From contig NZ_JAERRB010000010.1 in the NCBI RefSeq assembly GCF_016735595.1, positions 62,001 through 126,000 on the forward strand: a DNA stretch of 64,000 bases, in the 5' to 3' direction. Positions 18,737 to 29,197 of the stretch are shown here, in pieces. Numbering within the stretch: position 1 is the first letter of the stretch; each line of letters starts with the position of its first letter. The stretch comes from Chryseolinea lacunae. GTDB taxonomy: Bacteria; Bacteroidota; Bacteroidia; Cytophagales; Cyclobacteriaceae. The position numbers and the translations under genes are program-made. The notes under the pieces were generated by a model. The model was not told the origin of the DNA. It did not search any database and saw nothing but the letters and a program-made list of their open reading frames with translations.

Positions 18737-20482
18737 ATGGAAAAACCACTTGATCCAACAGAACTGCTGGCGCAAAAGTTTGGCGATGTCTTCGCCAGAC
18801 AAGCGACAAAGGATGACATGGTCACCCTTTGGCTGCCGTTGGGCCGTTTAAAGGAAGTTCTCTATTTTTTGAAAACCGATCACCGACCCGCCTATCGTTT
18901 TCTCTACGACATCACTGCCATCGACGAGCGCTCCCGCAAAAAAGATCCTTCCAATCCTTCCGAACATTTCACCCTGGTCTACCACCTGTTTTCCTATGGT
19001 GGCAACGGCTTTCTTCGCCTCAAGGTAGCGTTGAAAGAAGGGGAGTTGTCTGTGCCCAGCATTACCAACCTGTGGGCAAATGCCAATTGGTATGAGCGCG
19101 AAGTGTTCGACATGTTTGGTATCCGTTTCGAAGGCCATCCCCACCTCACGCGCATTCTCATGCCGCTGACCTGGGAGGGACACCCGTTGCGAAAAGAACA
19201 TCCCGCCCGCGCCACCGAAATGGGACCCTTCAGACTGTGGGACGAAAAGCAGGACCGCGAACAAGAGGCCCTGCAATTTAATCCCGAAGACTGGGGACTG
19301 GAGCGGCAAAGCGACGACAGTGATTTTATGTTTCTCAACATTGGGCCGCAACATCCCGGCACCCATGGCGTGATTCGTCTCGTCCTTCAACTGGATGGTG
19401 AGGACATTGTAGATATTGTGCCCGACATCGGCTTCCACCACCGTGGCGCCGAAAAGATGGCCGAACGCCAGTCGTGGCACACCTACATCCCCTACACCGA
19501 CCGCATCGATTACCTTGGCGGTGTCAACAACAATCTCGCCTACCTTCTCTCCATCGAAAAACTTGCCGGCATCACAGTTCCCGAACGTGCCAACGTGATT
19601 CGCATCATGCTGTGCGAACTGTTTCGCATTGCCAGTCACCTGGTTTGGTATGGAACCTTTGCGCAGGATGTGGGCCAGCTGTCGCCCGTGTTCTATATGT
19701 TCACCGACCGCGAGCGTGTGTTCGACATCATTGAAGCCGTGTGTGGCGGACGCATGCATCCCAACTGGTTCCGTATCGGCGGCGTGGCCCAGGATCTTCC
19801 GTTGGGATGGGAGAAGCTGGTGAAAACCTTCATTGACTATTTCCCGAAACGCTTAAAGGAATACGACGACCTCGTGATGCGCAACAGCCTGTTCAAAGCG
19901 CGCACCATAGGCATCGGCATCTTCACCACCGAAGAAGCCATCGAGTGGGGTGTGACCGGCGCGGGGCTGCGCGCGTGTGGTTTTGATTGGGACTTCCGGA
20001 AAAAACAACCCTATTCCGGTTATGAAAATTTTGACTTCGACGTTCCTCTCGGCGAGAATGGCGATTGTTATGATCGCGCGAAAGTGCGCGTGGAAGAAAT
20101 GCGCCAGAGCCTGCGCATCGTGGAGCAATGCATGAAGAATATGCCGGAAGGTCCCTACAAAGCAGAACACCCGCTCACTACACCGCCCGTGAAAAAACAG
20201 ACTATGAAAGATATAGAGACGCTCATCACACACTTTTTAGGGGTGAGTTGGGGACCGGTCATTCCGGCGGGCGAGGCCATGGTGTGCACAGAGGCTACCA
20301 AAGGTGCCAATAGTTATTATGCCATCAGCGACGGCAACACATCGCCCTATCGCATGCGCATTCGCACCCCGTCGTTTGCACACATGCAGACCGTGCCCTA
20401 CATCAGCAGAGGTTACACGGTGGCCGACTTGCTGAGCATACTGGGAGCGATGGATTATGTGCTGGCAGATATTGACCGATAG
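18737..20482 (+). CDS. nuoCD: NADH-quinone oxidoreductase fused subunit C/D
   Basis: A fused subunit of about 581 residues. Residues ~1-160 are NuoC ([26 protein letters not shown]). Residues ~195-581 are NuoD ([22 protein letters not shown], with the quinone-site His-Gly region, then [17 protein letters not shown] and [12 protein letters not shown]). The fusion is common in several bacterial groups, including Bacteroidota. The open frame extends upstream to a GTG at 18722, but the ATG at 18737 ([10 protein letters not shown]) is the more natural start. Confidence 0.96.
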   Translation: MEKPLDPTELLAQKFGDVFARQATKDDMVTLWLPLGRLKEVLYFLKTDHRPAYRFLYDITAIDERSRKKDPSNPSEHFTLVYHLFSYGGNGFLRLKVALKEGELSVPSITNLWANANWYEREVFDMFGIRFEGHPHLTRILMPLTWEGHPLRKEHPARATEMGPFRLWDEKQDREQEALQFNPEDWGLERQSDDSDFMFLNIGPQHPGTHGVIRLVLQLDGEDIVDIVPDIGFHHRGAEKMAERQSWHTYIPYTDRIDYLGGVNNNLAYLLSIEKLAGITVPERANVIRIMLCELFRIASHLVWYGTFAQDVGQLSPVFYMFTDRERVFDIIEAVCGGRMHPNWFRIGGVAQDLPLGWEKLVKTFIDYFPKRLKEYDDLVMRNSLFKARTIGIGIFTTEEAIEWGVTGAGLRACGFDWDFRKKQPYSGYENFDFDVPLGENGDCYDRAKVRVEEMRQSLRIVEQCMKNMPEGPYKAEHPLTTPPVKKQTMKDIETLITHFLGVSWGPVIPAGEAMVCTEATKGANSYYAISDGNTSPYRMRIRTPSFAHMQTVPYISRGYTVADLLSILGAMDYVLADIDR

Positions 20483-20518
20483 GAACAAAATTCAATCAAA
20501 CTATAGAATGAAAAGATT

Positions 20519-20983
20519 ATGCTGACGCTCGAAGAAAAACAGGAAATAGAACGCGCCATTCACCAGGTGCCGTTGCGAAAGGCGGCGTGCATCGAAGCAC
20601 TGAAAGTGGTGCAGGAACATCGACGGTGGGTTTCCGACGAAAGTTTGAAAGACGTGGCTGCGTTCATGGACATGTCGCCCGCGGAGCTTGACTCTGTGGC
20701 AACATTCTACAACCTCATTTTCAGAAGACCCGTGGGGCGTCATATCATATTAGTGTGCGACAGCATCAGCTGTTGGGTGATGGGCTATGAAAAGATACAG
20801 GCACATCTTTCCCAAAAGCTGAACATCGGCTTTGGAGAAACCACGCTCGACGGGCGCTACACCATGTTGCCCAACCCATGCCTGGGCACCTGCGATCACG
20901 CACCGGCATTTATGATCGATCACGACCTGTACCGCGACGTGACAACGGATCAGCTGGACGCCATACTGGAAAAATACACCTGA
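20519..20983 (+). CDS. nuoE: NADH-quinone oxidoreductase subunit E
   Basis: A 154-residue subunit holding the N1a [2Fe-2S] cluster. The thioredoxin-like fold ligands are visible as C-x4-C (VCDSISCWVMG) and C-x3-C (NPCLGTCDHAP). The N-terminal part is the usual helical domain (VPLRKAACIEALKVVQ). It docks on NuoF in the NADH-dehydrogenase module. It lies 36 bp after nuoCD and 10 bp before nuoF. Confidence 0.96.
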   Translation: MLTLEEKQEIERAIHQVPLRKAACIEALKVVQEHRRWVSDESLKDVAAFMDMSPAELDSVATFYNLIFRRPVGRHIILVCDSISCWVMGYEKIQAHLSQKLNIGFGETTLDGRYTMLPNPCLGTCDHAPAFMIDHDLYRDVTTDQLDAILEKYT

Positions 20984-20993
20984 CCTAAACGCT

Positions 20994-22256
20994 ATGAACA
21001 AACCGCTCACCCAACATGTTCGCCCCGACGGCAGGCCGTTAACGCTTCAGGAATATGAAAAAGCCGGAGGTTATGCCGCCGTGCGCAAGGCATTGAAAGA
21101 CATGGCGCCGCAGGCCGTCACCACGTTGGTGAAAGAGTCGAACCTGCGCGGACGTGGGGGCGCTGGCTTTCTTACGGGCATGAAATGGAGTTTTGTTCCG
21201 ATGAATGCGCCCAAGCCCAAATATCTTATCGCAAATGCAGATGAGATGGAGCCAGGAACTTTCAAAGACCGCATCCTGCTGGAGAACACGCCGCATCAAC
21301 TCATCGAAGGCATGATCCTGGCGGCCTTCGCCATTCAGGCCGACAACGCGTATGTGTTTTTGCGCTGGGCCTACAAGCAAGCGGCAAAGGTCATCACCAC
21401 GGCCATAGAGGAAGCATACGCCGCAGGTTATCTCGGCAAAAACATACTGGGTACAGGGTTCGATCTCGACATGCATCTTCACACCGGCGTGGGTCGGTAC
21501 ATGTGTGGCGAAGAAACGGCCCTGCTCAATTCACTAGAAGGCAAACGCGCCACCCCGCGGGCCAAGCCTCCCTTTCCGCAGATCAGCGGATTGTTTGGCA
21601 AACCCACCATCGTGAACAATGTGGAAACGTTGTGTTGCATTCCGCATATCGTGAACAATGGCGCCGAGTGGTTCAAGGACCTGAGTCGTGGCTCGGATGC
21701 CGGAACAAAAATTTATGGTGTCAGCGGCAATGTGAAACGACCGGGTGCGTGGGAGTTGCCCATGAATGTGACCATGCGCGAACTGGTGGAAGAACATGCT
21801 GGCGGGATGCGCGACGGTTATCGTTTTCGCGGCGCGTTGCCAGGCGGTGCATCAACTGATTTTCTTGTAGAAGAACATCTCGACGTGAAAATGGACTACA
21901 CGTCGGTGGCTGCTGCCGGAAGTCGTTTGGGCACGGGCACCATGATTGTGCTCGACGACCAAACCAGTGTGGTGGGCTTTGTGAAAAATCTCGAACACTT
22001 CTTTGCCCAGGAGTCGTGCGGCTTTTGCACGCCGTGTCGTGAAGGTCTTCCGTGGGTCGAGAAGATCCTGCACACCATCGAGCGGGGCGAAGGAAAACCC
22101 GAAGACCTGAAGCTGCTGGAGTTCCATACCAAATATCTCGGTCCGGGCAACACGTTTTGCGCGTTGGCGCCGGGAGCGATGGAACCGCTGCAGAGCGCGT
22201 TGAAATATTTCCGAAAGGATTTTGAAATGTTGATTCATCATAAAATTTCAGCATAG
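20994..22256 (+). CDS. nuoF: NADH-quinone oxidoreductase subunit F (NADH- and FMN-binding)
   Basis: A 420-residue subunit that oxidises NADH through FMN. Visible motifs are the NADH/FMN loop GRGGAGFLTGMKWSFVP, the second glycine-rich block CGEETALLNSLEGKRATPR, and the [4Fe-4S] N3 ligands SCGFCTPCREG, with the fourth Cys in GNTFCALAPGA. Length and order match the family. Its stop is 2 bp from the start of nuoG. Confidence 0.97.
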   Translation: MNKPLTQHVRPDGRPLTLQEYEKAGGYAAVRKALKDMAPQAVTTLVKESNLRGRGGAGFLTGMKWSFVPMNAPKPKYLIANADEMEPGTFKDRILLENTPHQLIEGMILAAFAIQADNAYVFLRWAYKQAAKVITTAIEEAYAAGYLGKNILGTGFDLDMHLHTGVGRYMCGEETALLNSLEGKRATPRAKPPFPQISGLFGKPTIVNNVETLCCIPHIVNNGAEWFKDLSRGSDAGTKIYGVSGNVKRPGAWELPMNVTMRELVEEHAGGMRDGYRFRGALPGGASTDFLVEEHLDVKMDYTSVAAAGSRLGTGTMIVLDDQTSVVGFVKNLEHFFAQESCGFCTPCREGLPWVEKILHTIERGEGKPEDLKLLEFHTKYLGPGNTFCALAPGAMEPLQSALKYFRKDFEMLIHHKISA

Positions 22257-22258
22257 CC

Positions 22259-24943
22259 ATGGCCACCGTCTATATCGACAACAAATCGTACGAGGTAGGA
22301 GCGGGGAAGAACCTGCTGGAGTCGTGCCTCTCGCTGGGCCTCGACTTGCCGTACTTTTGCTGGCATCCTTCGCTGGGCTCGGTGGGCGCCTGCCGGCAGT
22401 GTGCCGTGAAAGTATACAAAGATGCCGACGACAAGAAGGGAAGACTCATCATGTCGTGCATGGAACCGGTGGCCGACAATCAGCGCATCTCCATACAGGA
22501 CCCCGAAGCAAAAGAGTTTCGCGAACACGTGGTGGAATGGCTCATGACCAACCACCCGCACGACTGCGCCGTGTGCGACGAAGGCGGCGCCTGCCACCTG
22601 CAAGACATGACCGTGATGACCGGCCACAACTACCGGCATTTTCAATACAAGAAACGCACCTATCAAAATCAATACCTCGGCCCGTTCATCAACCACGAGA
22701 TGAACCGCTGCATTCAATGTTATCGTTGCGTGAGGTTCTATAAAGACTATGCCGGCGGCAAAGACCTTGATGCATTTGCTTCCCGGAACCAGGTGTATTT
22801 CGGACGCCACGAAGAAGGAACGTTGGAAAGTGAGTTCAGCGGCAACCTGGCCGAAATTTGTCCCACGGGTGTGTTCACCGACAAAACGCTGAAGGAACAT
22901 TACACACGCAAATGGGATCTGACCAACGCGCCGTCCATATGCCAGCACTGCAGCGTGGGTTGCAATACAATTGCCGGCGAACGTTACGGCGAACTGCGAT
23001 CGATCGTGAATCGCTATAATGGAAAAGTGAACGGTTATTTTCTGTGCGATCGTGGCCGCTTTGGCTATGGCTTTGTGAATGCAGAAGACCGCATACGCAA
23101 ACCCAGGGTGCGTCACGAAACCGTGTCGCGCGAAACTGTACTGGAAGAGATCAAACGCTCCATTCTGGGGCATAACGTGATCGGTATTGGTTCGCCAAGA
23201 GCTTCTCTGCAGTCCAATTTTGTATTGAAGGCCCTGGTAGGAGAAGATAACTTTTATCACGGTGTTAACGACAACGAACACAACCTGGGCGATCTCGTGG
23301 TGAAGATCCTCACCGAAGGGCCGGCGCGAAGTCTTCCCTTGAAAGAGGTGGAGAACTGCGATGCTGTTTTTATACTGGGCGAAGACCTGACGAACACGGC
23401 GCCCATGGTGGCCCTGGCCGTTCGCCAAAGCGTGCGCCGGCAACCCCTGCAACACGCCGCGAAAAACAATATCGTGGAATGGAATGACGCCGCCGCCCGC
23501 GAATTTATACAAGACGAAAAAGGGCCATTGTTCATGGCCACCGTGCACACCACAAAACTGGACGAGCTGGCCACACGTGTTTATCGCGCCGAACCCGACA
23601 ACATTGCCCGCCTGGGATTTGCCGTGGCGCACCTTCTCGATCCTGAAGCGCCGGCCGTTGATGACCTCAGCAACGATGAAAAAGAACAGGCTTTGCAAAT
23701 AGCCAACACGTTGCAGCAAGTACAGCGGCCTGTAATTATTTCCGGAACAGGATGTGGCAGCGAGATCATTCTGCGGGCCGCGGCCAACGTGGCCTGGGCG
23801 CTGCAAAAGAAAAACAAAGCCGCAGGCATTGTGCTCACGCTATCGGAATCGAATGCCATGGGGCTTGCCCTTCTGAATGGCCACCGGCTTCAGTCGGCGC
23901 TCGACACCATCCTGAACCGGCGCGACGACACCGTGATCATTCTGGAAAACGATCTCTATCGTCACGGACCACCGTCAGTCGTAGACGAATTTATGAAGAC
24001 ATGCCACAATGTGATTGTGGTCGACTACCTGAACACACCCACCACACAAAAAGCCAGTGTGGTGGTGCCGGCCGGAACCTTTGCCGAATCCGACGGAACG
24101 GTGGTGAACAATGAAGGTCGCGCACAACGCTTCTTCCAGGTCTATGAGCCCGCACAAGGCATGCAGGAAAGCTGGCGGTGGCTGTTGAACATTGGCGCGG
24201 CCGTTGACCATCCCAGGCTGGCAGCCTGGAAGAATTTTGAAGACGTGACACGCGCCCTGGCCGCCGAAGAAGTTTTGCTTCGCGGCGTGGAGAAGGTCAC
24301 ACCCCCGTCGTCGTTTCGCATGGCGGGGCAGCGCATTCCGCGCGAATCGCACCGCTACAGTGGAAGAACTTCCATGAACGCCGCCATCAACGTGAGCGAA
24401 CCAAAACCGCCGGAAGACGCAGACTCTTCGCTGTCCTACACCATGGAGGGCTATCGTGGTCAGGCGCCGTCCAGCATGATTCCTTTCTTTTGGTCGCCGG
24501 GATGGAACTCGGTGCAGTCGGTAAACAAATACCAGGACGAGGTGGGCCACGCGTTGCGCGATGGCGATCCGGGTGTTCGTTTGCTGGAACCCAAGGAGCG
24601 TGGCGCAGCGCCCTATTTCAGCGGCATACCCGAAGCGTTTCATCCCATGAAGGACCATTTGCTGATGGTGCACCTTCATCACATCTACGGGTCGGAAGAA
24701 TTGAGCAACCATTCCAAACCAGTTGCTGAGCGTATACCCCAACCGTATGTTATGCTGAATAACGACGATGCCGCCGAGCGCCGTCTGAATGCCGGCGACA
24801 CATTGACATTTGAGGTAGAGGGACAGGCATTTGCGTTGCCCGTGGTCATCAGTCAATATTTGCCAAAGGGCGTGGCCGGGATGCCTTATGGTCTGGAAGG
24901 GTTAACGATTGTAGAATTGCCGGCATGGTCCATCCTAAAATAG
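22259..24943 (+). CDS. nuoG: NADH-quinone oxidoreductase subunit G
   Basis: An 894-residue iron-sulfur subunit of the peripheral arm. The N-terminal [2Fe-2S] ligands are C34, C45 and C48 ([17 protein letters not shown]) plus a Cys near 66. The His-Cys cluster follows ([17 protein letters not shown]), then [10 protein letters not shown]. An additional CQHCSVGC motif near residue 227 fits the N7-type cluster found in some lineages. The rest is a molybdopterin-oxidoreductase-like fold. The ~900-residue length is like E. coli NuoG. Codon use matches its neighbours. Confidence 0.95.
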   Translation: MATVYIDNKSYEVGAGKNLLESCLSLGLDLPYFCWHPSLGSVGACRQCAVKVYKDADDKKGRLIMSCMEPVADNQRISIQDPEAKEFREHVVEWLMTNHPHDCAVCDEGGACHLQDMTVMTGHNYRHFQYKKRTYQNQYLGPFINHEMNRCIQCYRCVRFYKDYAGGKDLDAFASRNQVYFGRHEEGTLESEFSGNLAEICPTGVFTDKTLKEHYTRKWDLTNAPSICQHCSVGCNTIAGERYGELRSIVNRYNGKVNGYFLCDRGRFGYGFVNAEDRIRKPRVRHETVSRETVLEEIKRSILGHNVIGIGSPRASLQSNFVLKALVGEDNFYHGVNDNEHNLGDLVVKILTEGPARSLPLKEVENCDAVFILGEDLTNTAPMVALAVRQSVRRQPLQHAAKNNIVEWNDAAAREFIQDEKGPLFMATVHTTKLDELATRVYRAEPDNIARLGFAVAHLLDPEAPAVDDLSNDEKEQALQIANTLQQVQRPVIISGTGCGSEIILRAAANVAWALQKKNKAAGIVLTLSESNAMGLALLNGHRLQSALDTILNRRDDTVIILENDLYRHGPPSVVDEFMKTCHNVIVVDYLNTPTTQKASVVVPAGTFAESDGTVVNNEGRAQRFFQVYEPAQGMQESWRWLLNIGAAVDHPRLAAWKNFEDVTRALAAEEVLLRGVEKVTPPSSFRMAGQRIPRESHRYSGRTSMNAAINVSEPKPPEDADSSLSYTMEGYRGQAPSSMIPFFWSPGWNSVQSVNKYQDEVGHALRDGDPGVRLLEPKERGAAPYFSGIPEAFHPMKDHLLMVHLHHIYGSEELSNHSKPVAERIPQPYVMLNNDDAAERRLNAGDTLTFEVEGQAFALPVVISQYLPKGVAGMPYGLEGLTIVELPAWSILK

Positions 24944-24950
24944 AACGATC

Positions 24951-25913
24951 ATGGAAAAAACAGCTTTACATCCTATGATCATCATCGGCGCGGTGCTGGG
25001 GGCATTGCTTACCATTGCCCCGGGGTTGATCTGGCTTGAGCGCCGCATGCTGGCGTTGTGGCAGGATCGCTATGGTCCCAATCGCGCGGGCCCTTTTGGT
25101 TTGCTGGTGGTGCTGGCCGACACCATCAAGTTGTTTTTCAAGGAAGACTGGATACCACCGTTTGCCGATAAGTTTGTGTTTGTGATCGCGCCGGCCATTG
25201 TGGCCATCACGGTGTTGATGAGTTTTGTGGTGGTGCCGTTTGCTCCGGGCATTGTGGTGTCGGATCTGAATGTGGGCATACTTTTTTTTCTGGCCATGTC
25301 GTCTATGGGAGCCTATAGCATCATTTTGGGAGGCTGGGCTTCGAACAATAAATATTCGTTGCTGGGTGCCATGCGCGGCGCAGCACAATTGATATCCTAC
25401 GAAGTTTTTATGGGGCTTTCGCTGATGGGCGTGGTGCTCATGTCGGGGTCGTTTAGTTTGAACGACATTGTGGAAGCGCAGCGGGGAATGTGGTATGTGG
25501 TGCCGCAGTTTTTTGGATTCCTCATGTTCTTCATTGCCGGCGTCGCCGAAACACACCGCCTGCCGTTCGACATACCCGAAGCAGAGAGTGAACTGGTGGC
25601 CGGATTTCACTCGGAATATTCGGGAATGAAATTCGGATTGTTTTTCGTAGGAGAGTATCTGGGCATCACGCTCATCTCGAGTGTGACGGTGGTGTTGTTT
25701 TTTGGGGGCTGGCTTGGGCCGGAGTTTTTGCCGCCGGTGGCCTGGTTTGCCTTGAAAACATTCGGTTTCATCATCTTCTTCATCCTACTGCGGGCTTCGT
25801 TGCCGCGGCCGCGCTATGATCAGTTGATGGAGTTTGGCTGGAAGATATTATTTCCGCTCACGTTGCTGAACCTGGTGGCTACGGCCACCATTCTGCTGTG
25901 GCTGGAAACATAA
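24951..25913 (+). CDS. nuoH: NADH-quinone oxidoreductase subunit H
   Basis: A 320-residue membrane subunit with about eight TM helices that forms the quinone chamber with NuoB and NuoD. Conserved segments are [21 protein letters not shown] near residue 27 and [24 protein letters not shown] near residue 200, the acidic loop that links quinone binding to proton pumping. It starts 7 bp after nuoG. Confidence 0.97.
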   Translation: MEKTALHPMIIIGAVLGALLTIAPGLIWLERRMLALWQDRYGPNRAGPFGLLVVLADTIKLFFKEDWIPPFADKFVFVIAPAIVAITVLMSFVVVPFAPGIVVSDLNVGILFFLAMSSMGAYSIILGGWASNNKYSLLGAMRGAAQLISYEVFMGLSLMGVVLMSGSFSLNDIVEAQRGMWYVVPQFFGFLMFFIAGVAETHRLPFDIPEAESELVAGFHSEYSGMKFGLFFVGEYLGITLISSVTVVLFFGGWLGPEFLPPVAWFALKTFGFIIFFILLRASLPRPRYDQLMEFGWKILFPLTLLNLVATATILLWLET

Positions 25914-25934
25914 CACATTAACACAAGCTATTTT

Positions 25935-26450
25935 ATGTTCAGCATTGTTCGAAGTCTGTGGATCACGTTCTTGCACATGTTTCATAAACGTGAGACCATT
26001 CAATACCCCGAAGAGAAGGTGAAGCTCACCACGCGATGGCGAGGCCGCATTGTGCTCACGCGCGATCCCGACATGGGCGAACGATGCGTGGGTTGTTATC
26101 TCTGTGCAGCAGCGTGCCCGGTAGATTGCATTTCGCTGCAGGCCACAGAAGATGAGAACGGCCGGCGTTATCCGGCGTTTTTCAGGATAAACTTTTCGCG
26201 TTGCATATTCTGCGGCTACTGCGAAGAGGCATGTCCAACCTATGCCATTCAACTGATCCCCGATTTTGAAATGGGGGAATACAATCGTCAGAACCTGGTC
26301 TATGAAAAGAAAGACTTGCTCATCGACGGACAAGGAAAGTATGCCGGCTACAACTATTATAAGGTGGCGGGCATGGCGATCGGTGGAAAAGATAAAGGAG
26401 AAGCGGAAAATGAAAATCCGCCGGTAGATGTGAAAAGTTTAATGCCATAA
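25935..26450 (+). CDS. nuoI: NADH-quinone oxidoreductase subunit I
   Basis: A 171-residue ferredoxin-like subunit with two [4Fe-4S] clusters (N6a, N6b). Both ligand sets are intact: [15 protein letters not shown] near residue 55 and [15 protein letters not shown] near residue 95. The N-terminal amphipathic helix touches the membrane arm. The C-terminal ~30 residues are charged and variable. It lies between nuoH and nuoJ with short spacers. Confidence 0.96.
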   Translation: MFSIVRSLWITFLHMFHKRETIQYPEEKVKLTTRWRGRIVLTRDPDMGERCVGCYLCAAACPVDCISLQATEDENGRRYPAFFRINFSRCIFCGYCEEACPTYAIQLIPDFEMGEYNRQNLVYEKKDLLIDGQGKYAGYNYYKVAGMAIGGKDKGEAENENPPVDVKSLMP

Positions 26451-26455
26451 CCGCT

Positions 26456-26983
26456 ATGCACCTCACGTTCTATGTCGCTTCCGCCATTGCTGTGTTGTCC
26501 ACCATCATGGTCATCACGCGCTATAACCTCATTCACGCGTTGCTGTATCTCGTCGTTTCTTTTCTGGCCATTTCCATCGTGTTCTTCGTGCTGGGTGCGC
26601 CGTTTGTGGCGGCGCTGGAGATCATTGTTTATGCAGGTGCTATTGTGGTGCTGATCATTTTTGTGATCATGATGCTGAACCTGAAGGCCGAAGCGGTAGA
26701 GCAGGAGCGGGAGTGGCTGACGCGAAAGATATTCATCGGCCCCGCGCTGCTTTCAGTGGTGCTCCTGGCGGAATTGGCCTACATGATTTTACAAAGCCGC
26801 ACCACCGACTTCAACGCACCCATGCTCGATGCCAAAGCTGTCGGGCTTTCATTGTATGGGCCTTATGTGATCGGTGTCGAGTTGAGTGGTATCCTGTTGA
26901 TGGCGGGCATTGTAGGTGCCTATCACCTTGGACGACAAAAGAAGAAAGTGGTTCACCGCTTTCTGGAAAGCACAGAAGAATGA
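26456..26983 (+). CDS. nuoJ: NADH-quinone oxidoreductase subunit J
   Basis: A 175-residue membrane subunit with five TM helices. Recognisable parts are NLIHALLYLVVSFLAI and the helix-3 region FVAALEIIVYAGAIVVLIIFVIMML (read in two halves), which contains the pi-bulge implicated in coupling. The C-terminal tail is basic. Five bases separate it from nuoI, and nuoK follows after 22 bp. Confidence 0.94.
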   Translation: MHLTFYVASAIAVLSTIMVITRYNLIHALLYLVVSFLAISIVFFVLGAPFVAALEIIVYAGAIVVLIIFVIMMLNLKAEAVEQEREWLTRKIFIGPALLSVVLLAELAYMILQSRTTDFNAPMLDAKAVGLSLYGPYVIGVELSGILLMAGIVGAYHLGRQKKKVVHRFLESTEE

Positions 26984-27005
26984 CGACGCTTAAATAATTA
27001 GAAAA

Positions 27006-27314
27006 ATGGAAACCGTTCCCGTAGAATCCGGATTGCTCCTGGCCGGCGTGTTGTTCATGCTGGGGTTGATCAGCGTGCTGATCCGGCGCAACATCATCTT
27101 CATGCTCATCTCGGTAGAGATCATGCTCAACGCGGCTGGCCTGGCTTTCATTGTGGCCGGATCGCGGTGGGCGCAAGCCGACGGACAGGTGATGTTTATT
27201 TTTATTCTCACCATGGCCGCAGCCGAAGTGTCGGTAGGCCTGGCGTTGATTCTGCAGATCTATCATCAATTGAAAACACTCGACGGCGACATGGCCAGTA
27301 AAATGAAAGGATAA
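27006..27314 (+). CDS. nuoK: NADH-quinone oxidoreductase subunit K
   Basis: A 102-residue subunit with three TM helices, the normal length. The family core is present: [26 protein letters not shown], read here as [15 protein letters not shown], with the conserved membrane glutamate. A second acidic residue in [12 protein letters not shown] is also conserved. It takes part in proton translocation next to NuoJ and NuoN. Confidence 0.96.
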   Translation: METVPVESGLLLAGVLFMLGLISVLIRRNIIFMLISVEIMLNAAGLAFIVAGSRWAQADGQVMFIFILTMAAAEVSVGLALILQIYHQLKTLDGDMASKMKG

Positions 27315-27319
27315 TCCCT

Positions 27320-29197
27320 ATGAAAGAATTGTTGTGGCTCATACCTGCATGGCCGTTGGCCGGAGCGCTCATCCTGATTCTGGGTGGGCACAGGATGTCG
27401 CGCACACTGGCCACCCTGGTGGGGGCGGGAAGTGTTGGCCTCTCGGCGCTCATCACGCTATTGATCGGGTTCGCGTTTCTGTCGGCACCCGAGCCGTTTG
27501 ACCAACACCTCTGGACCTGGATGGCCATTGGAAATTTTCAACCCTCATTCGCTTTTCACCTCGACGCGTTGTCGATGATCTTTCTCTTTGTGATCACCTT
27601 CGTGGGATTTCTCATTCACATCTACTCTTCCGAATTTATGGCCGGCGATGAAGGCTTTGCCCGCTTCTTCGCCTATCTCAACCTGTTTGTTTGTTCGATG
27701 CTCATCCTGGTGCTGGCCGACAATTTATTGTTGCTCTACCTGGGATGGGAAGGCGTGGGCCTTTGCAGCTATTTGCTGATCGGCTTTTGGTATCAGGAGG
27801 AGAAGAACGGCTACGCTGCCCGCAAGGCATTCATCGTGACACGAGTAGGCGACACGGCCATGGCCATTGGCCTCTTCATTCTGTTCCAAACGTTTGGCAC
27901 CCTTCACATTCAAAGCCTGCTGCAGCAAGCACCCCAAGCCTGGAGTGTTGGCGATCAAACGGCGTTGCTGGTTGGCTTCTTGTTGCTGGGTGGCGCGGTT
28001 GGCAAATCGGCACAGCTGCCGTTGCAAACCTGGTTGCCCGATGCCATGGCGGGGCCATCGCCCGTGAGCGCACTCATTCACGCGGCCACTATGGTTACGG
28101 CCGGCGTTTACCTCATTGCCCGCACGCACGTGATCTTTGAACTGGCACCACAGGCCCAACTGGCTGTGGGCATTGTTGGCGCGGTAACACTTTTGCTGGC
28201 GGGTTTCAGCGCTCTCACGCAAAATGATTTGAAACGTGTGCTGGCCTATTCCACCATCAGCCAGATCGGCTACATGTTTCTTGCGCTTGGGGTGGGCGCA
28301 TGGTCGGCGGCGATCTTCCATTTCATGATACACGCTTTCTTCAAAGCCTTGTTGTTTCTCGGTGCCGGGGCCATCATCCTGGTGCTGCATCATGAGCACG
28401 ACATGTTCAAAATGGGCGGGCTTCGTCACAAGCTTCCTGTAATCTATGGGACCTTTCTCATTGGCGCGGCATCGCTGGCCGCCATCCCGCTGGTTACCGG
28501 TGGATTCTATAGCAAAGACCAGATCCTTTGGCTGGCCTGGGCGGGAGAACGTGGCAACGTGTTGTTATATCTCGCGGCATTGTTCGGCGCATTCATCACC
28601 TCTGTTTATACTTTTCGTATGGTGTTTGTCACGTTCTTCGGAGCGGAACATTCGCATGTTAGTCATCCCGTTGGAAAGGCTATGCTGACGCCACTGGTGG
28701 TTTTGGCTGTGTTGTCAACGCTGGCCGGCTTTCTGGAATTGCCGCACACGCTGGGGCATGTCACGATCTTCTCTGACTTTTTGAGCCCGGTGCTTCCGGC
28801 AGTAAACGTCCGGCCCGATGCAGAATCGATGGAGTTGTTGTTCCAGGTCATCGCGGCGGTGGTGGCGCTCAGTGGGGTAGGGCTTGCTTATTACCTCTAT
28901 GTGTTAAAGCCGGACCTGCCTTCGAAAATAAAAGAAGAGATTCCCGGGCTCCACCACCTTTGGTTTGTGGGTTGGGGATTCGACGCGCTCTACGATACGC
29001 TGCTGGTGCGACCCTTCGTCTACATAGCGAAAGTAAATAAGCACGACGTACTGGATAAATTCTATACCGGTCTGGTGACGGTGGCCGAGTTTTTCCATCG
29101 GGCGCTGGCCTATACACAAAGTGGCATGATGCGCTGGTATGTGATGGGCATTGTGATCGGGGCCATACTGATGTTAACCATTGGATTGATCTTATGA
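27320..29197 (+). CDS. nuoL: NADH-quinone oxidoreductase subunit L (antiporter-like)
   Basis: A 625-residue distal membrane-arm pump subunit. Hallmarks are LLYLGWEGVGLCSYLLIGFW, PLQTWLPDAMAGPSPVSAL with the key lysine nearby, HAATMVTAGVYLIAR, and a long C-terminal lateral helix region after residue ~500. Its final bases overlap the nuoM start as an ATGA junction, which implies coupled translation. Confidence 0.97.
   Translation: MKELLWLIPAWPLAGALILILGGHRMSRTLATLVGAGSVGLSALITLLIGFAFLSAPEPFDQHLWTWMAIGNFQPSFAFHLDALSMIFLFVITFVGFLIHIYSSEFMAGDEGFARFFAYLNLFVCSMLILVLADNLLLLYLGWEGVGLCSYLLIGFWYQEEKNGYAARKAFIVTRVGDTAMAIGLFILFQTFGTLHIQSLLQQAPQAWSVGDQTALLVGFLLLGGAVGKSAQLPLQTWLPDAMAGPSPVSALIHAATMVTAGVYLIARTHVIFELAPQAQLAVGIVGAVTLLLAGFSALTQNDLKRVLAYSTISQIGYMFLALGVGAWSAAIFHFMIHAFFKALLFLGAGAIILVLHHEHDMFKMGGLRHKLPVIYGTFLIGAASLAAIPLVTGGFYSKDQILWLAWAGERGNVLLYLAALFGAFITSVYTFRMVFVTFFGAEHSHVSHPVGKAMLTPLVVLAVLSTLAGFLELPHTLGHVTIFSDFLSPVLPAVNVRPDAESMELLFQVIAAVVALSGVGLAYYLYVLKPDLPSKIKEEIPGLHHLWFVGWGFDALYDTLLVRPFVYIAKVNKHDVLDKFYTGLVTVAEFFHRALAYTQSGMMRWYVMGIVIGAILMLTIGLIL

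Noticed and set aside
22238-23806. A 522-codon open frame opposite nuoG
   Set aside because: Shadow of the complex I gene, with His/Val-rich nonsense composition.
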